From Mucilaginibacter flavidus (GTDB lineage: Bacteria; Bacteroidota; Bacteroidia; Sphingobacteriales; Sphingobacteriaceae), in the NCBI RefSeq assembly GCF_024055575.1, contig NZ_JAMXOE010000027.1, positions 1 to 64,000 on the forward strand: 64,000 bases of DNA, written 5' to 3'. A program made the translations under genes and the position numbers. Below, piece after piece: positions 50,902 to 60,119 of this stretch (the first letter of the stretch is position 1; each line of letters begins with the position of its first letter). The notes below the pieces were generated by a model. It ran no database searches and had not been told where the DNA came from. It saw nothing but the letters and a program-made list of their open reading frames with translations.

Positions 50902-53379
50902 ATGATAAAGAACTATTTCAAAATTGCCTGGCGTAACCTGGTACGCAACAAAGTAAGCAGTATAATAAACATAAGCGGGCTGGCCATCGGGCTGGCCTGC
51001 GTGCTGTTGATTAGTATGTATGTAGCCGATGAACTGAGCTACGACCGCTTTTTTAAGGATGCTGACCGCATTTACCGCGTAAACATTGACGGTAAAATGG
51101 GTAACAACCAGTTTGTGGTTGGACATACTGGTCCGCCTGTGGGGGCTGCATTACAAAATAACTTCCCGCAAGTTGAAAGCTACACCCGTATGTACTTGCC
51201 CGGCGACGAGATTATCCATTTCGAAAACAACGGGCAGAAAAGTTCAGTTACCGAAAAAGGCCTGCTGGCAGTTGATTCCAATTTCCTTAAGTTTTTCAAT
51301 TTCCCATTAGTTGCCGGTGATGCTTCTACCTGTCTAAATGGCATCAACTCGGTTGTACTTACCCAAAAAGCTGCTAAAAAGTATTTTGGTGACGCATCGC
51401 CGATAGGCAAAACGTTAGTGTTTGATGAATACAAGACGCCTTTTACGGTCACCGCTGTTTTAAAAGATATCCCAAAGCAGTCGTCATTACAATTCGAGCT
51501 GTTACAAAATACAGCAAGTATCCCTCCGGTAAAACGTTTTGCCTGGAGCTGGGTATGGTTACAAATGGCCACTTATATAAAGCTTACTCCTGATGCTGCG
51601 GCCGACCCGAAAACCACAGCAAAATTAGAGGCCAGGTTGCCTCAAATGGTAGCGACTCAAGCCGCCAGCGCTTTTAAACGCATTGGCCAGCCATTTGAGG
51701 AGTTTAGGAAGAAAGGCGGCAAATGGGATTTACACCTGCAACCATTAACCGATTTACACCTTTACTCAGCAAACATTGGCACCAGGTATCTCGACCCAAG
51801 CGATATTAAGTACGTTTATATATTTTCGGCAATAGCTTTATTCATTATACTATTGGCTTGCGTTAATTTCATGAACTTATCGACAGCGCAAGCTGCCAAG
51901 CGGGCAAAGGAGGTGGGTATACGCAAGGTTTTGGGTTCGTTGCGTAAACAACTGATAAAGCAATTTATAACTGAGGCTATCTTATACAGTTCCCTGGCTG
52001 CCCTTGTTGCCATAATTATAGTAACACTGGTACTGCCGGCATTCAACGACATCGCAAATAAAGAGCTATCCGTTAGTAATTTCCTTGGGTTTAAATCTGG
52101 CCTTGGAATTTTATCATTAATAATAATTACCGGCTTGCTTGCAGGTAGCTATCCGGCATTTTTCCTTACATCGTTAAAACCAGTCAGCATTTTAAAAGGT
52201 AGCGGACTATTCCGCAATAATGGGAACGGCTTTTTTACAAGGAATGCCTTGGTGGTTTTCCAGTTTACCGTATCTACCGTGCTTATTATATGCACCATTG
52301 TTGTTTACAAACAATTAATGTACAGCCAAAGCAAAGACCTTGGGCTGAATAAAGAAAACGTTTTGGTGTTATCAAACACTGACAGACTCGGCAAAAACGC
52401 AGAGGGCCTGCGCAACGAGTTAGCAAAACTCCCGCAGATTAGCAGCGCCACCATATCAACCAGTTTGCCAACCAAAAATTCTTTTGGCGATACCTATATT
52501 CCCGAGCTAAACGCAGGTGATGTACATAGCGCGGAAAATAACATCATGCTGGCATCATTTATTGTAGATGAAGCTTTTATACCTACCCTAAACCTGAAAG
52601 TTAAAAGTGGCCGGGCATTCGCTAAAGATTTTTCAGACTCAGCATCTGTGATATTGAACGAAACTGCGGTAAAACAAATAGGGTGGAAGGACCCTATCGG
52701 CAAAATGCTTACTTACCCCGGCAATAATAACCAGCGTTTTAAAGTAATAGGCGTGGTAAAAGATTTCAATACCGAATCGTTACGCGCAGAGATTGCGCCT
52801 TTCGCTTTATTTTACACTACATCAAATACTTATAACATTGGCACTTCATTTATTTCGGTAAGGATAAAGGCAGGCGATTATGCTGCCGCGATAGAAAATA
52901 TCGAAAGAAAATGGAAAGAGTTTGCGCCAACCACTCCGTTTGATTACAGTTTTATGGATGCTGAATTTGACAAACTGTACAAATCCGACCGGGTAATGGG
53001 CAAAGTGTTCACCGTGTTTACCGCGCTGTCTGTAATAGTGGCCTGCCTTGGTTTACTCGGCCTGGCCATATACACAGCCGAAAAACGTATGAAAGAAATC
53101 AGCATCAGGAAAGTATTGGGCGCCAGCGTACCAAACCTGGTAACCATGCTTTCAGCAGATTTTTTGAAGCTGATAATTATCGCATCTGTATTGGCGTTTC
53201 CCATTGCCTGGTATGCCATGAGTAAATGGCTGCAAGGCTTCGCTTTCCGAACCGATATTAGCTGGTGGGTATTTGCCTTGTCTGCAGGGATAACGATATT
53301 AATAGCATTAGTTACTATCAGCTACCAATCAATAAAAGCGGCGCTGACCAATCCCGGGGTGAGTTTGAGGAGCGAGTAA
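50902..53379 (+). CDS. Two-FtsX-domain ABC permease, array member 8
   Basis: 825 residues, the longest member; the additional length lies in the first periplasmic domain (GVTEKGLLAVDSN..., and KLTPDAAADPKTTAKLEARLPQ). After TM2 it reads NFMNLSTAQAAKRAKEVGIRKVLGSLRKQLIKQF, with Gln replacing Arg of STAR. The C-terminus is NPGVSLRSE, departing from NPVKSLRSE. The second coupling segment is EKRMKEISIRKVLGA, with Ser replacing Gly in the otherwise invariant EIGIRK. It is preceded by four octamer repeats, 115 nt after member 7. Confidence 0.94.
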   Translation: MIKNYFKIAWRNLVRNKVSSIINISGLAIGLACVLLISMYVADELSYDRFFKDADRIYRVNIDGKMGNNQFVVGHTGPPVGAALQNNFPQVESYTRMYLPGDEIIHFENNGQKSSVTEKGLLAVDSNFLKFFNFPLVAGDASTCLNGINSVVLTQKAAKKYFGDASPIGKTLVFDEYKTPFTVTAVLKDIPKQSSLQFELLQNTASIPPVKRFAWSWVWLQMATYIKLTPDAAADPKTTAKLEARLPQMVATQAASAFKRIGQPFEEFRKKGGKWDLHLQPLTDLHLYSANIGTRYLDPSDIKYVYIFSAIALFIILLACVNFMNLSTAQAAKRAKEVGIRKVLGSLRKQLIKQFITEAILYSSLAALVAIIIVTLVLPAFNDIANKELSVSNFLGFKSGLGILSLIIITGLLAGSYPAFFLTSLKPVSILKGSGLFRNNGNGFFTRNALVVFQFTVSTVLIICTIVVYKQLMYSQSKDLGLNKENVLVLSNTDRLGKNAEGLRNELAKLPQISSATISTSLPTKNSFGDTYIPELNAGDVHSAENNIMLASFIVDEAFIPTLNLKVKSGRAFAKDFSDSASVILNETAVKQIGWKDPIGKMLTYPGNNNQRFKVIGVVKDFNTESLRAEIAPFALFYTTSNTYNIGTSFISVRIKAGDYAAAIENIERKWKEFAPTTPFDYSFMDAEFDKLYKSDRVMGKVFTVFTALSVIVACLGLLGLAIYTAEKRMKEISIRKVLGASVPNLVTMLSADFLKLIIIASVLAFPIAWYAMSKWLQGFAFRTDISWWVFALSAGITILIALVTISYQSIKAALTNPGVSLRSE

Positions 53380-53579
53380 ATGTCATTCGTCATTAATGGA
53401 TGGCGGCGATTTACCAATGACTAATGACAGCGCAGCGTAATAACTAATGAGGCGAAGCAAATTACAGCCTAGCGAAATGACTAATGACAAAAAAGAAATC
53501 CCCCTAAGGCGGCGATACAAAGAAAAGAAACATGAAATAGATTTATATGGCCTTAAAATGCAATAAAGTTTTAAACTGA

Positions 53580-53611
53580 TGCAACGCATTGGTGATTTTA
53601 ACAGTCTATTA
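53580..53611 (+). promoter_or_regulatory. ECF-sigma-like promoter of permease 9
   Basis: TGCAACG (53580-53586), 17-nt spacer, GTCTATTA (53604-53611); GTC lies 41 nt before the ATG. The 265-nt gap also carries AATGACTAATGAC-type repeats (53405-53490) after permease 8. Confidence 0.6.
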
Positions 53612-53644
53612 AATTATTAAAATAAACGCTCAACTTTTTTCACG

Positions 53645-56020
53645 ATGTTTAAAAATTACCTGAAAATCACCTGGAGAAATTTGCTACGGCATAAGGCATT
53701 TTCTGCTATTAATATTGTTGGCCTGGCCATAGGAATGGCAAGCGCTGCGCTGATACTGTTATGGATACAAAACGAAGTTAGTTTCGACCAGTTTCACGAA
53801 AAGAATGACAGGCTATACTCAGTTTATAACCGTTCGGTATTTGATGGTAAACTTTGGTGCTGGAATACCACACCAAAAGTAATGGGCAAGATTATAAAAC
53901 AGGAATATCCGCAGGTTGAAGATGTTTGCCGTACAAACTGGGGCTCCACATTCCTGTTTACCGTGGGCGATAAACATTTAAACCTACAGGGAAACTTTAC
54001 CGACCCAAGTTTTTTAACTATGTTCAGCTTTCCGCTGGTGCACGGCGATAAACATACGGCGCTTAACACTATACACAGCATTGTGATAACCGAGAAGCTA
54101 TCGAAAAAGCTTTTTGGGAATGATAACGCCATGGGTAAAAGTATTAAAATAGATAGTAATGCCTACTTTACGGTAACCGGCGTTATGAAGGATTTACCCA
54201 ATAATACCAGGTTTAGTTTTGAGTATTTGATGCCCTGGACATATATGACGAAAATTGGGCAGGACGATCAATACTGGGGCAACAATTCTATCCAAACCTG
54301 GGTATTACTAAAACCCGGGGTTACCGAAGCCATGGCGAACAAGGCGCTTGTTAACGTCACCAAATCTCATTCAGATACAAAGGACATACAGCAATTTGTG
54401 TACCCGCTAAGTAAACTTCGGCTATATTCAAAATTTGACGAAAAAGGCCATCCCGATGGCGGGCGAATATCTACCGTTCGTACTTTTTCGCTTATTGCCG
54501 CATTTATATTGCTGATAGCCTGTATCAATTTTATGAACCTTAGCACCGCCCGCAGCGAACGGCGCGCCCGCGAGGTGGGCATCCGCAAGGTTGTTGGTGC
54601 ATTAAGGGGTTCATTAATCAGCCAATTTTTAGGGGAATCGGTTTTAATAGCTTTTATTGCAGGCGTAATTGCCCTGGTAGCTGTGCAAATCAGCATGTCG
54701 GGCTTTAATTTGCTAACCGAGAAAACGTTATTCGTTCCTTATGGCAGCGTTAGTTTCTGGCTTGTATTTGTAGGTTTTATTTTATTTACCGGTTTAATTT
54801 CCGGTAGCTATCCTGCGTTGTATCTTTCCTCATTTAAGCCGGTAAGTGTATTGAAAGGCACATTTAAAGCAGCCAACGCAGTAATTACCCCACGTAAAGT
54901 GCTGGTGGTAGTGCAGTTTTGGTTTGCGGTGGTGCTGATAATTTGTACCATAATAATCCGTCAGCAGTTGCAATATGCCCAGGACAGGGACATCGGCTAT
55001 AAAAAGGACAACCTGGTTTATGTTTCCATGACAGGCAATATTGAAAAAAATTATTTAGCTATACGGAATGACCTCATTGCAAGCGGAGCGGCTACTTCTG
55101 TTACAAAAACAAGTGCACCGATTACGCAGGGCTGGAGCGATAGCTGGGGGTACACGTGGAAGGGGCATATGGATAAAAATAAAATTGACTTTAACATATT
55201 TAACACTGATGGCGACTTTGTAAAAACCATGGGGCTTAAAATTGTTGCAGGCCGCGATATCGACGTTAAAACCTACCCAACCGATTCGATGGCGATGCTT
55301 TTAAACGAAGCGGCTGTTAAAATTATGGGACTTAAAAATCCCGTTGGCGAAATTGTCAACAACGGCGAGGGGAAAGACGCCCGCCACTATAAAATTGTTG
55401 GCGTGGTCAAAGATTTTATATTGCAATCACCTTATGAGCCCGTTAAGCATATGCTTATACAAGGCCCAAAATCGTGGTTTAACTTTATACATTTTAAGCT
55501 TAACCCGGCCAACACTACGGCTAATAACCTAAAACGCGCCGAGGGAGTGTTCAAAAAATACAATCCTGATTACCCGTTTGAATACAATTTTGTAGACCAG
55601 GAATACGCCCGGAAATTTGGGGATGAGCAGCGGTTAGGCACTTTAGCCAGCTTATTTGCCGGTTTAACCATCTTTATTTCGTGCCTTGGTTTATTTGGTT
55701 TGGCTACCTACATGGCCCACAACCGGATAAAAGAAATTGGTGTGCGTAAAGTGTTAGGCGCATCGGTTACAAGCGTTACCACCTTACTATCAAAAGACTT
55801 TTTAATACTGGTGATGATTGCCTTTGTTTTGGCAATACCAATGGCCTGGTGGGCCATGCACACATGGCTGCAAAGCTACGCTTACCGAGTACCAATCAGT
55901 ATTTGGGTATTCGTAATTGCAGCATTTGTAACCGTATTTATTTCGCTGGCTACAGTAAGCTTCCAGGCTATAAAAGCCGCGCTTACTAACCCGGTGAAGA
56001 GCTTAAGGACAAACGACTAA
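53645..56020 (+). CDS. Two-FtsX-domain ABC permease, array member 9
   Basis: 791 residues, related to member 4. The first periplasmic domain carries an aromatic WCWNTTP segment and KTLFVP-like strands; the second begins with TSAPITQGWSDSWGYTWKGH. Coupling segments are ARSERRAREVGIRKVVGALRGSLISQFLGES and HNRIKEIGVRKVLGASVTSVTTLL. The C-terminus is NPVKSLRTND, two residues different at the end from the other members. An ECF-like promoter upstream marks a transcription start after the 265-nt gap. Member 10 follows after only 42 nt and is probably co-transcribed. Confidence 0.94.
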   Translation: MFKNYLKITWRNLLRHKAFSAINIVGLAIGMASAALILLWIQNEVSFDQFHEKNDRLYSVYNRSVFDGKLWCWNTTPKVMGKIIKQEYPQVEDVCRTNWGSTFLFTVGDKHLNLQGNFTDPSFLTMFSFPLVHGDKHTALNTIHSIVITEKLSKKLFGNDNAMGKSIKIDSNAYFTVTGVMKDLPNNTRFSFEYLMPWTYMTKIGQDDQYWGNNSIQTWVLLKPGVTEAMANKALVNVTKSHSDTKDIQQFVYPLSKLRLYSKFDEKGHPDGGRISTVRTFSLIAAFILLIACINFMNLSTARSERRAREVGIRKVVGALRGSLISQFLGESVLIAFIAGVIALVAVQISMSGFNLLTEKTLFVPYGSVSFWLVFVGFILFTGLISGSYPALYLSSFKPVSVLKGTFKAANAVITPRKVLVVVQFWFAVVLIICTIIIRQQLQYAQDRDIGYKKDNLVYVSMTGNIEKNYLAIRNDLIASGAATSVTKTSAPITQGWSDSWGYTWKGHMDKNKIDFNIFNTDGDFVKTMGLKIVAGRDIDVKTYPTDSMAMLLNEAAVKIMGLKNPVGEIVNNGEGKDARHYKIVGVVKDFILQSPYEPVKHMLIQGPKSWFNFIHFKLNPANTTANNLKRAEGVFKKYNPDYPFEYNFVDQEYARKFGDEQRLGTLASLFAGLTIFISCLGLFGLATYMAHNRIKEIGVRKVLGASVTSVTTLLSKDFLILVMIAFVLAIPMAWWAMHTWLQSYAYRVPISIWVFVIAAFVTVFISLATVSFQAIKAALTNPVKSLRTND

Positions 56021-56062
56021 CTTTGTGTGGCAGCGCACCGAAATGACTAATGACCAAATAAC

Positions 56063-58444
56063 ATGATAAAAAACTATTTCAAAATTGCCTGGCGAAACTT
56101 AAAAAAGAACCGCCTGTATGCATTCGTAAATATAACAGGCTTAACCATCGGCATTGTAAGCTGCCTTTTAATTGGCATTTATATTAAAGATGAGTTAAGC
56201 TACGACCGTTTTAATGATAATGCCGACAAGATTGTGCGGGTAACGATGGATTATTTCCAGGGTGGTGTACCGCAAAAGATTGCGGTAACCGGAACCAAGG
56301 TCGGCCCGCAGTTTAAAAGGATGTTCCCGGCGGTTACTGATTTTGTGAGGATTGAAAAACGCTCGGGCATTATGTCGTACAACAACCGTGTGTTCGACGA
56401 GCAGGCTATCCTTTATGCCGATCCTTCATTCTTTAAAATATTCTCATACAAATTGTTGAATGGTGATGCTTCAGGTTTAAGTGTACCCGAAAAAATTATA
56501 GTTACCCAAAGTGCTGCAAAAAAATACTTTGATGCAGAAAATCCTATAGGTAAAATATTAAAAATCGGGACTAAAAATTTTATGGTTTCGGCTGTTGCGG
56601 CAGATGCGCCATCTAACTCGCAAATAAAATTCGATTTTATTACATCATTTAATAATCTTGATGCCTCGAAACAGGAAAAATGGTGGGAAGCCAATTACAT
56701 CACCTACCTGCTTTTGAAAGACGGCACCCAGCTTGAGCCTTTGCAAAAGCAAGTAAACGTTTACATGAACAGGGTAAGCCGCACTGAGTTAAAAATGGAA
56801 GGCAGCCAATACCTTACCTATCATTTTGAGCCGCTAACCAGTGTCCATCTCCATTCAAATCTTCCCGATGCACCCGAGCCGAACGGCAGTGTTACCTACA
56901 TCTACATAATGATTGTGGTGGCGGTACTGATATTGATCATAGCCTGTGTAAACTATGTTAACTTGTCAATTGCACAATCGGCCGGTAGAGGAGCAGAAAT
57001 TGGTATCCGTAAAGTTATGGGTGCAGCAAAAGGTCAATTGTTCCGGCAGTTTATTGGCGAGTCGGTTTTTGTTACGGCTATAGGGGTGATACTGGCAATA
57101 GGCTTTGCCTTTTTGTTGCTGCCATCATTTAACCAGTTGGCTGGTAAAACCTTGCAATTTAGCGCCCTGCTTGATCCTGTTATACTTGGCTGTATTATTT
57201 TACTTGGCGTTGGGATAGGTTTTGCGGCGGGTGCTTACCCGGCTTTATTGTTATCAAGTGTTAAACTGGCTAAGATTTTAAAATCGGGCTTCTCATTTAC
57301 ATCCGGCCAGGGGGTGCGTAAATCACTGATAGTGTTCCAGTTTGTAATTTCCATTTTCCTGATTATAACCACAGTGGTCATCCTGCAACAGCTGTCCTTT
57401 ATTCGCAATAAGGACATCGGCTACAACAAGAGTAATGTAGTTGTGTTGCCAATAAACTGGCAGATACTGCCCAAAGTAAAGGGCCTCAAAAACGAGATTG
57501 CCAACATTCCCGGAGTTAAAGGCGTAGCAACGGCCAATAGTGAGCCGATAAACGTAGGATGGGGCGATGGAATCACTACTGCCGATGGAAAAGCAATCTC
57601 TGTTAACGCGCTGCCGATGGATGAGGACTTCATAAAGACCATGCAGCTGAAAATAATAGCCGGTACCGATTATAATCAGACCGATGTTTTACAAATAGAT
57701 ACCACCAATGGCGGCAAAAACTTCCAATACTCTTTTATGCTGAATGAAACTGCTGCAAAAGCATTAGGGTGGACACCACAGCAAGCAATCGGCAAGCAGC
57801 TTTCAAAGGGCTCGCTGGGCAGGGTTAAGGCGGTTGTTAAAGATTTTAACTTTAAATCTTTTCACGATCCGATCGGACCGTTGCTGATATTCCTCGACCA
57901 TTTTCAGACCCAAAAAATGTTTGTACGCGTTGATGGTCAGAATACAGTCGCTGCTATTCAACATATCGAACAAATATGGAAGAGCCGGGTACCCGAAAGG
58001 CCATTCTCCTATAAATTCCTTGACGATGACTACGATGCCATGTATCGCAGTGAGCAGCGTACCGCAGGCGTATTTACCACCTTTTCTGCCTTGGCTATTA
58101 TGCTGGCCTGCCTTGGTTTATTTGCTGTAACAGCTTATGCTGTGGTACAACGCACCAAAGAAATTGGTATCCGTAAAGTTTTGGGCGCAACTATACCCAA
58201 TATCATAACATTGATATCAAAAGACTTTTTGGGGCTGGTTATCATCGCGACAATAATTGCGTCGCCAATTGCCTGGTTTATGGCGCACTCATGGTTGGAG
58301 GATTTTGCTTATCGTATCAATATTCAATGGTGGGTATTTATAGTAGCCGGTGCCGCGTCGTTATTGGTAGCCGCTGTTACCGTGAGCATTCAGGCAATTA
58401 AAGCCGCGCTTGCAAATCCTGTGAAAAGTCTAAAATCAGACTGA
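56063..58444 (+). CDS. Two-FtsX-domain ABC permease, array member 10
   Basis: 793 residues. Its first coupling segment is the most divergent of the ten contiguous members: NYVNLSIAQSAGRGAEIGIRKVMGAAKGQLFRQFIGES, lacking the STAR and RAREVG residues. The second is VQRTKEIGIRKVLGATIPNIITLI. The second periplasmic domain includes NGGKNFQYSFMLNE. It ends NPVKSLKSD, with Asp instead of Glu last. A TAnnTTTG sequence (56018-56025) overlaps the stop codon of member 9 and could be a promoter of its own; otherwise it is read through from member 9. A 525-nt gap follows. Confidence 0.93.
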   Translation: MIKNYFKIAWRNLKKNRLYAFVNITGLTIGIVSCLLIGIYIKDELSYDRFNDNADKIVRVTMDYFQGGVPQKIAVTGTKVGPQFKRMFPAVTDFVRIEKRSGIMSYNNRVFDEQAILYADPSFFKIFSYKLLNGDASGLSVPEKIIVTQSAAKKYFDAENPIGKILKIGTKNFMVSAVAADAPSNSQIKFDFITSFNNLDASKQEKWWEANYITYLLLKDGTQLEPLQKQVNVYMNRVSRTELKMEGSQYLTYHFEPLTSVHLHSNLPDAPEPNGSVTYIYIMIVVAVLILIIACVNYVNLSIAQSAGRGAEIGIRKVMGAAKGQLFRQFIGESVFVTAIGVILAIGFAFLLLPSFNQLAGKTLQFSALLDPVILGCIILLGVGIGFAAGAYPALLLSSVKLAKILKSGFSFTSGQGVRKSLIVFQFVISIFLIITTVVILQQLSFIRNKDIGYNKSNVVVLPINWQILPKVKGLKNEIANIPGVKGVATANSEPINVGWGDGITTADGKAISVNALPMDEDFIKTMQLKIIAGTDYNQTDVLQIDTTNGGKNFQYSFMLNETAAKALGWTPQQAIGKQLSKGSLGRVKAVVKDFNFKSFHDPIGPLLIFLDHFQTQKMFVRVDGQNTVAAIQHIEQIWKSRVPERPFSYKFLDDDYDAMYRSEQRTAGVFTTFSALAIMLACLGLFAVTAYAVVQRTKEIGIRKVLGATIPNIITLISKDFLGLVIIATIIASPIAWFMAHSWLEDFAYRINIQWWVFIVAGAASLLVAAVTVSIQAIKAALANPVKSLKSD

Positions 58445-58969
58445 TCAATGTTTAGCGGCTGAAGAATGGTCGTGAACGTTAGCTTAATTCGAGAACTATC
58501 CACCGGGCATTAATTTTCGGCGACAATATGTTTGTTGGGCCGGAAGAATAACATGCTTGCTGGGATGTAATTAGCAAATTACATAGTATTTCCTGGCTAT
58601 TGATGAAGTGCTTAATACCTTCGGGGCATTAGGTAAGGTAGCTAATTCATTTAAAAGCTTGCATACTGTCTAAAATATTCACAAAAAAATTTTATTTTTG
58701 GTTTGAACAATGGAGTTCAGATGTAACTTGTGCTAAAGAAATTATCACAAAGAGTATAAAGTACTGCACATAACACCCAAATACAGAGAGCTGGGACAAC
58801 GCTCGAAGCAATGTAGATAATCTCACTGCTTTAACTGATTTTCCGGGTGGCATAAATTTTCGTTTGCAATATTTGCAAAAAAAGTTGGCTGTATTTACGG
58901 CTTACTAATTAGCATACATAAAAGGATTTGGAATATTTAAATAAGGACACTATACAATAATGTAAAGCG
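58445..58969. other. Intergenic region after permease 10 (525 nt)
   Basis: AT-rich, no gene or terminator recognised. A CTTAATACC...GCATTAGGTA stretch (58610-58632) contains weak inverted complementarity. No TGCAAC/GTC pair, octamer tract or sigma-54-like box was seen before the acyltransferase start. Confidence 0.6.
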
Positions 58970-59995
58970 ATGAGTAATAATACAGCGGCCGCGAGACTTA
59001 ACTGGGTTGATCATGCTAAAGGGATAGGAATTATTCTTGTTGTTTTTGGACATGTAATTAAAGGGCTCAATACTGCGAACCTAATTGACCCGGTGTTTTT
59101 TAATTATGCGGTTAATTTTGTCTACAGCTTTCATATGCCGTTGTTCTTTATACTTTCGGGATATTTTTTTTTACCTGGTTTTAATAAACGGGGTAATAAA
59201 TATTTCCTGGTAAATAAGCTTGAAACAATTGTGTACCCATTTATTATATGGGTATTAATCCAATCTTTTATAGCACTAAGATTGTCCGCCCTTACGAATA
59301 GTCATGTTAAAGCCCGGTTTTCGTTGGATTATTTTTATCGGCCGCATGATCAGTTTTGGTTCCTGATGGCATTATTCCTTATTAACTTAATGTGCCTGCT
59401 GTTCTTCAATATTTCAAAGAAATGGGGTGTACTTATATCTGTGATAGTATGGGTTGTTTATTATAATTTTCCGTTAATTACCGACATATTCGACAGGACT
59501 TACCTCAATTTAATTTACTTTGCAGCAGGCATAGCATTATCGCAAAGCGGCAAGGTAACTAAACTGTTGGTAAATAACATTTGGGCATTTTTATTTAACC
59601 TGGTGATTTTTGCTTCATCATTATATGTCTATTTTCATTACCCCCGAACCGCCTGGTATAACGAGATATTTCCCCAATTATCAGGCAGCTTTGTTGTAAT
59701 TTACTTAAGCGGTTTGTGCTCCAATCTGTCATTTTTTAAATTCCTGGAATATCTGGGTATAAATTCTATGGCTATTTACCTGGTTCATATATTGGCTGGC
59801 AGTGGTACACGCATAATTTTAGCTACGTTTTTGCATGTTCGTAATTCGGCAGTGCACATTGTTTTGGGTACGTTGGTGGGCTTAATGGCATCGTTGCTTT
59901 TATATAATGTAGCAATGAAAACAAAATATCTATCCTGGCTTTTTATATTTCCGTTGCGCAGAAAGTCAAAACATGCGTCCGCTATGCCGGCATAA
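58970..59995 (+). CDS. Acyltransferase-3 family membrane protein
   Basis: 341 residues with about ten hydrophobic helices. The opening RLNWVDHAKGIGIILVVFGHVIKGL holds the family histidine/arginine environment, followed by FHMPLFFILSGYFF and the FWFLMAL-like HDQFWFLMALFLINLM segment. Members O-acylate exopolysaccharide, lipid A, peptidoglycan or other envelope molecules. The gene is visibly AT-richer than its neighbours: the row 59401-59460 has 19 G/C of 60, versus 26 of 60 in row 58141-58200 of permease 10, hinting at acquisition. It interrupts the permease array. Acceptor unknown. Confidence 0.9.
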   Translation: MSNNTAAARLNWVDHAKGIGIILVVFGHVIKGLNTANLIDPVFFNYAVNFVYSFHMPLFFILSGYFFLPGFNKRGNKYFLVNKLETIVYPFIIWVLIQSFIALRLSALTNSHVKARFSLDYFYRPHDQFWFLMALFLINLMCLLFFNISKKWGVLISVIVWVVYYNFPLITDIFDRTYLNLIYFAAGIALSQSGKVTKLLVNNIWAFLFNLVIFASSLYVYFHYPRTAWYNEIFPQLSGSFVVIYLSGLCSNLSFFKFLEYLGINSMAIYLVHILAGSGTRIILATFLHVRNSAVHIVLGTLVGLMASLLLYNVAMKTKYLSWLFIFPLRRKSKHASAMPA

Positions 59996-60071
59996 CAATG
60001 ATTTAAATTCTTAATGCTGGTTAATTACATTTAACGAAACGATTAAAGTGACCAAATTATTTCTAATTTGA

Positions 60072-60102
60072 TGCAACGTATCCGCATAAAAGCGGTCTAT
60101 TA
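60072..60102 (+). promoter_or_regulatory. ECF-sigma-like promoter of the DUF4097 gene
   Basis: TGCAACG (60072-60078), 16-nt spacer, GTCTATTA (60095-60102), only 18 nt before the ATG. Both boxes are identical to those of permease 9. Confidence 0.6.
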
Positions 60103-60119
60103 TATAAATAAACTTAAAA

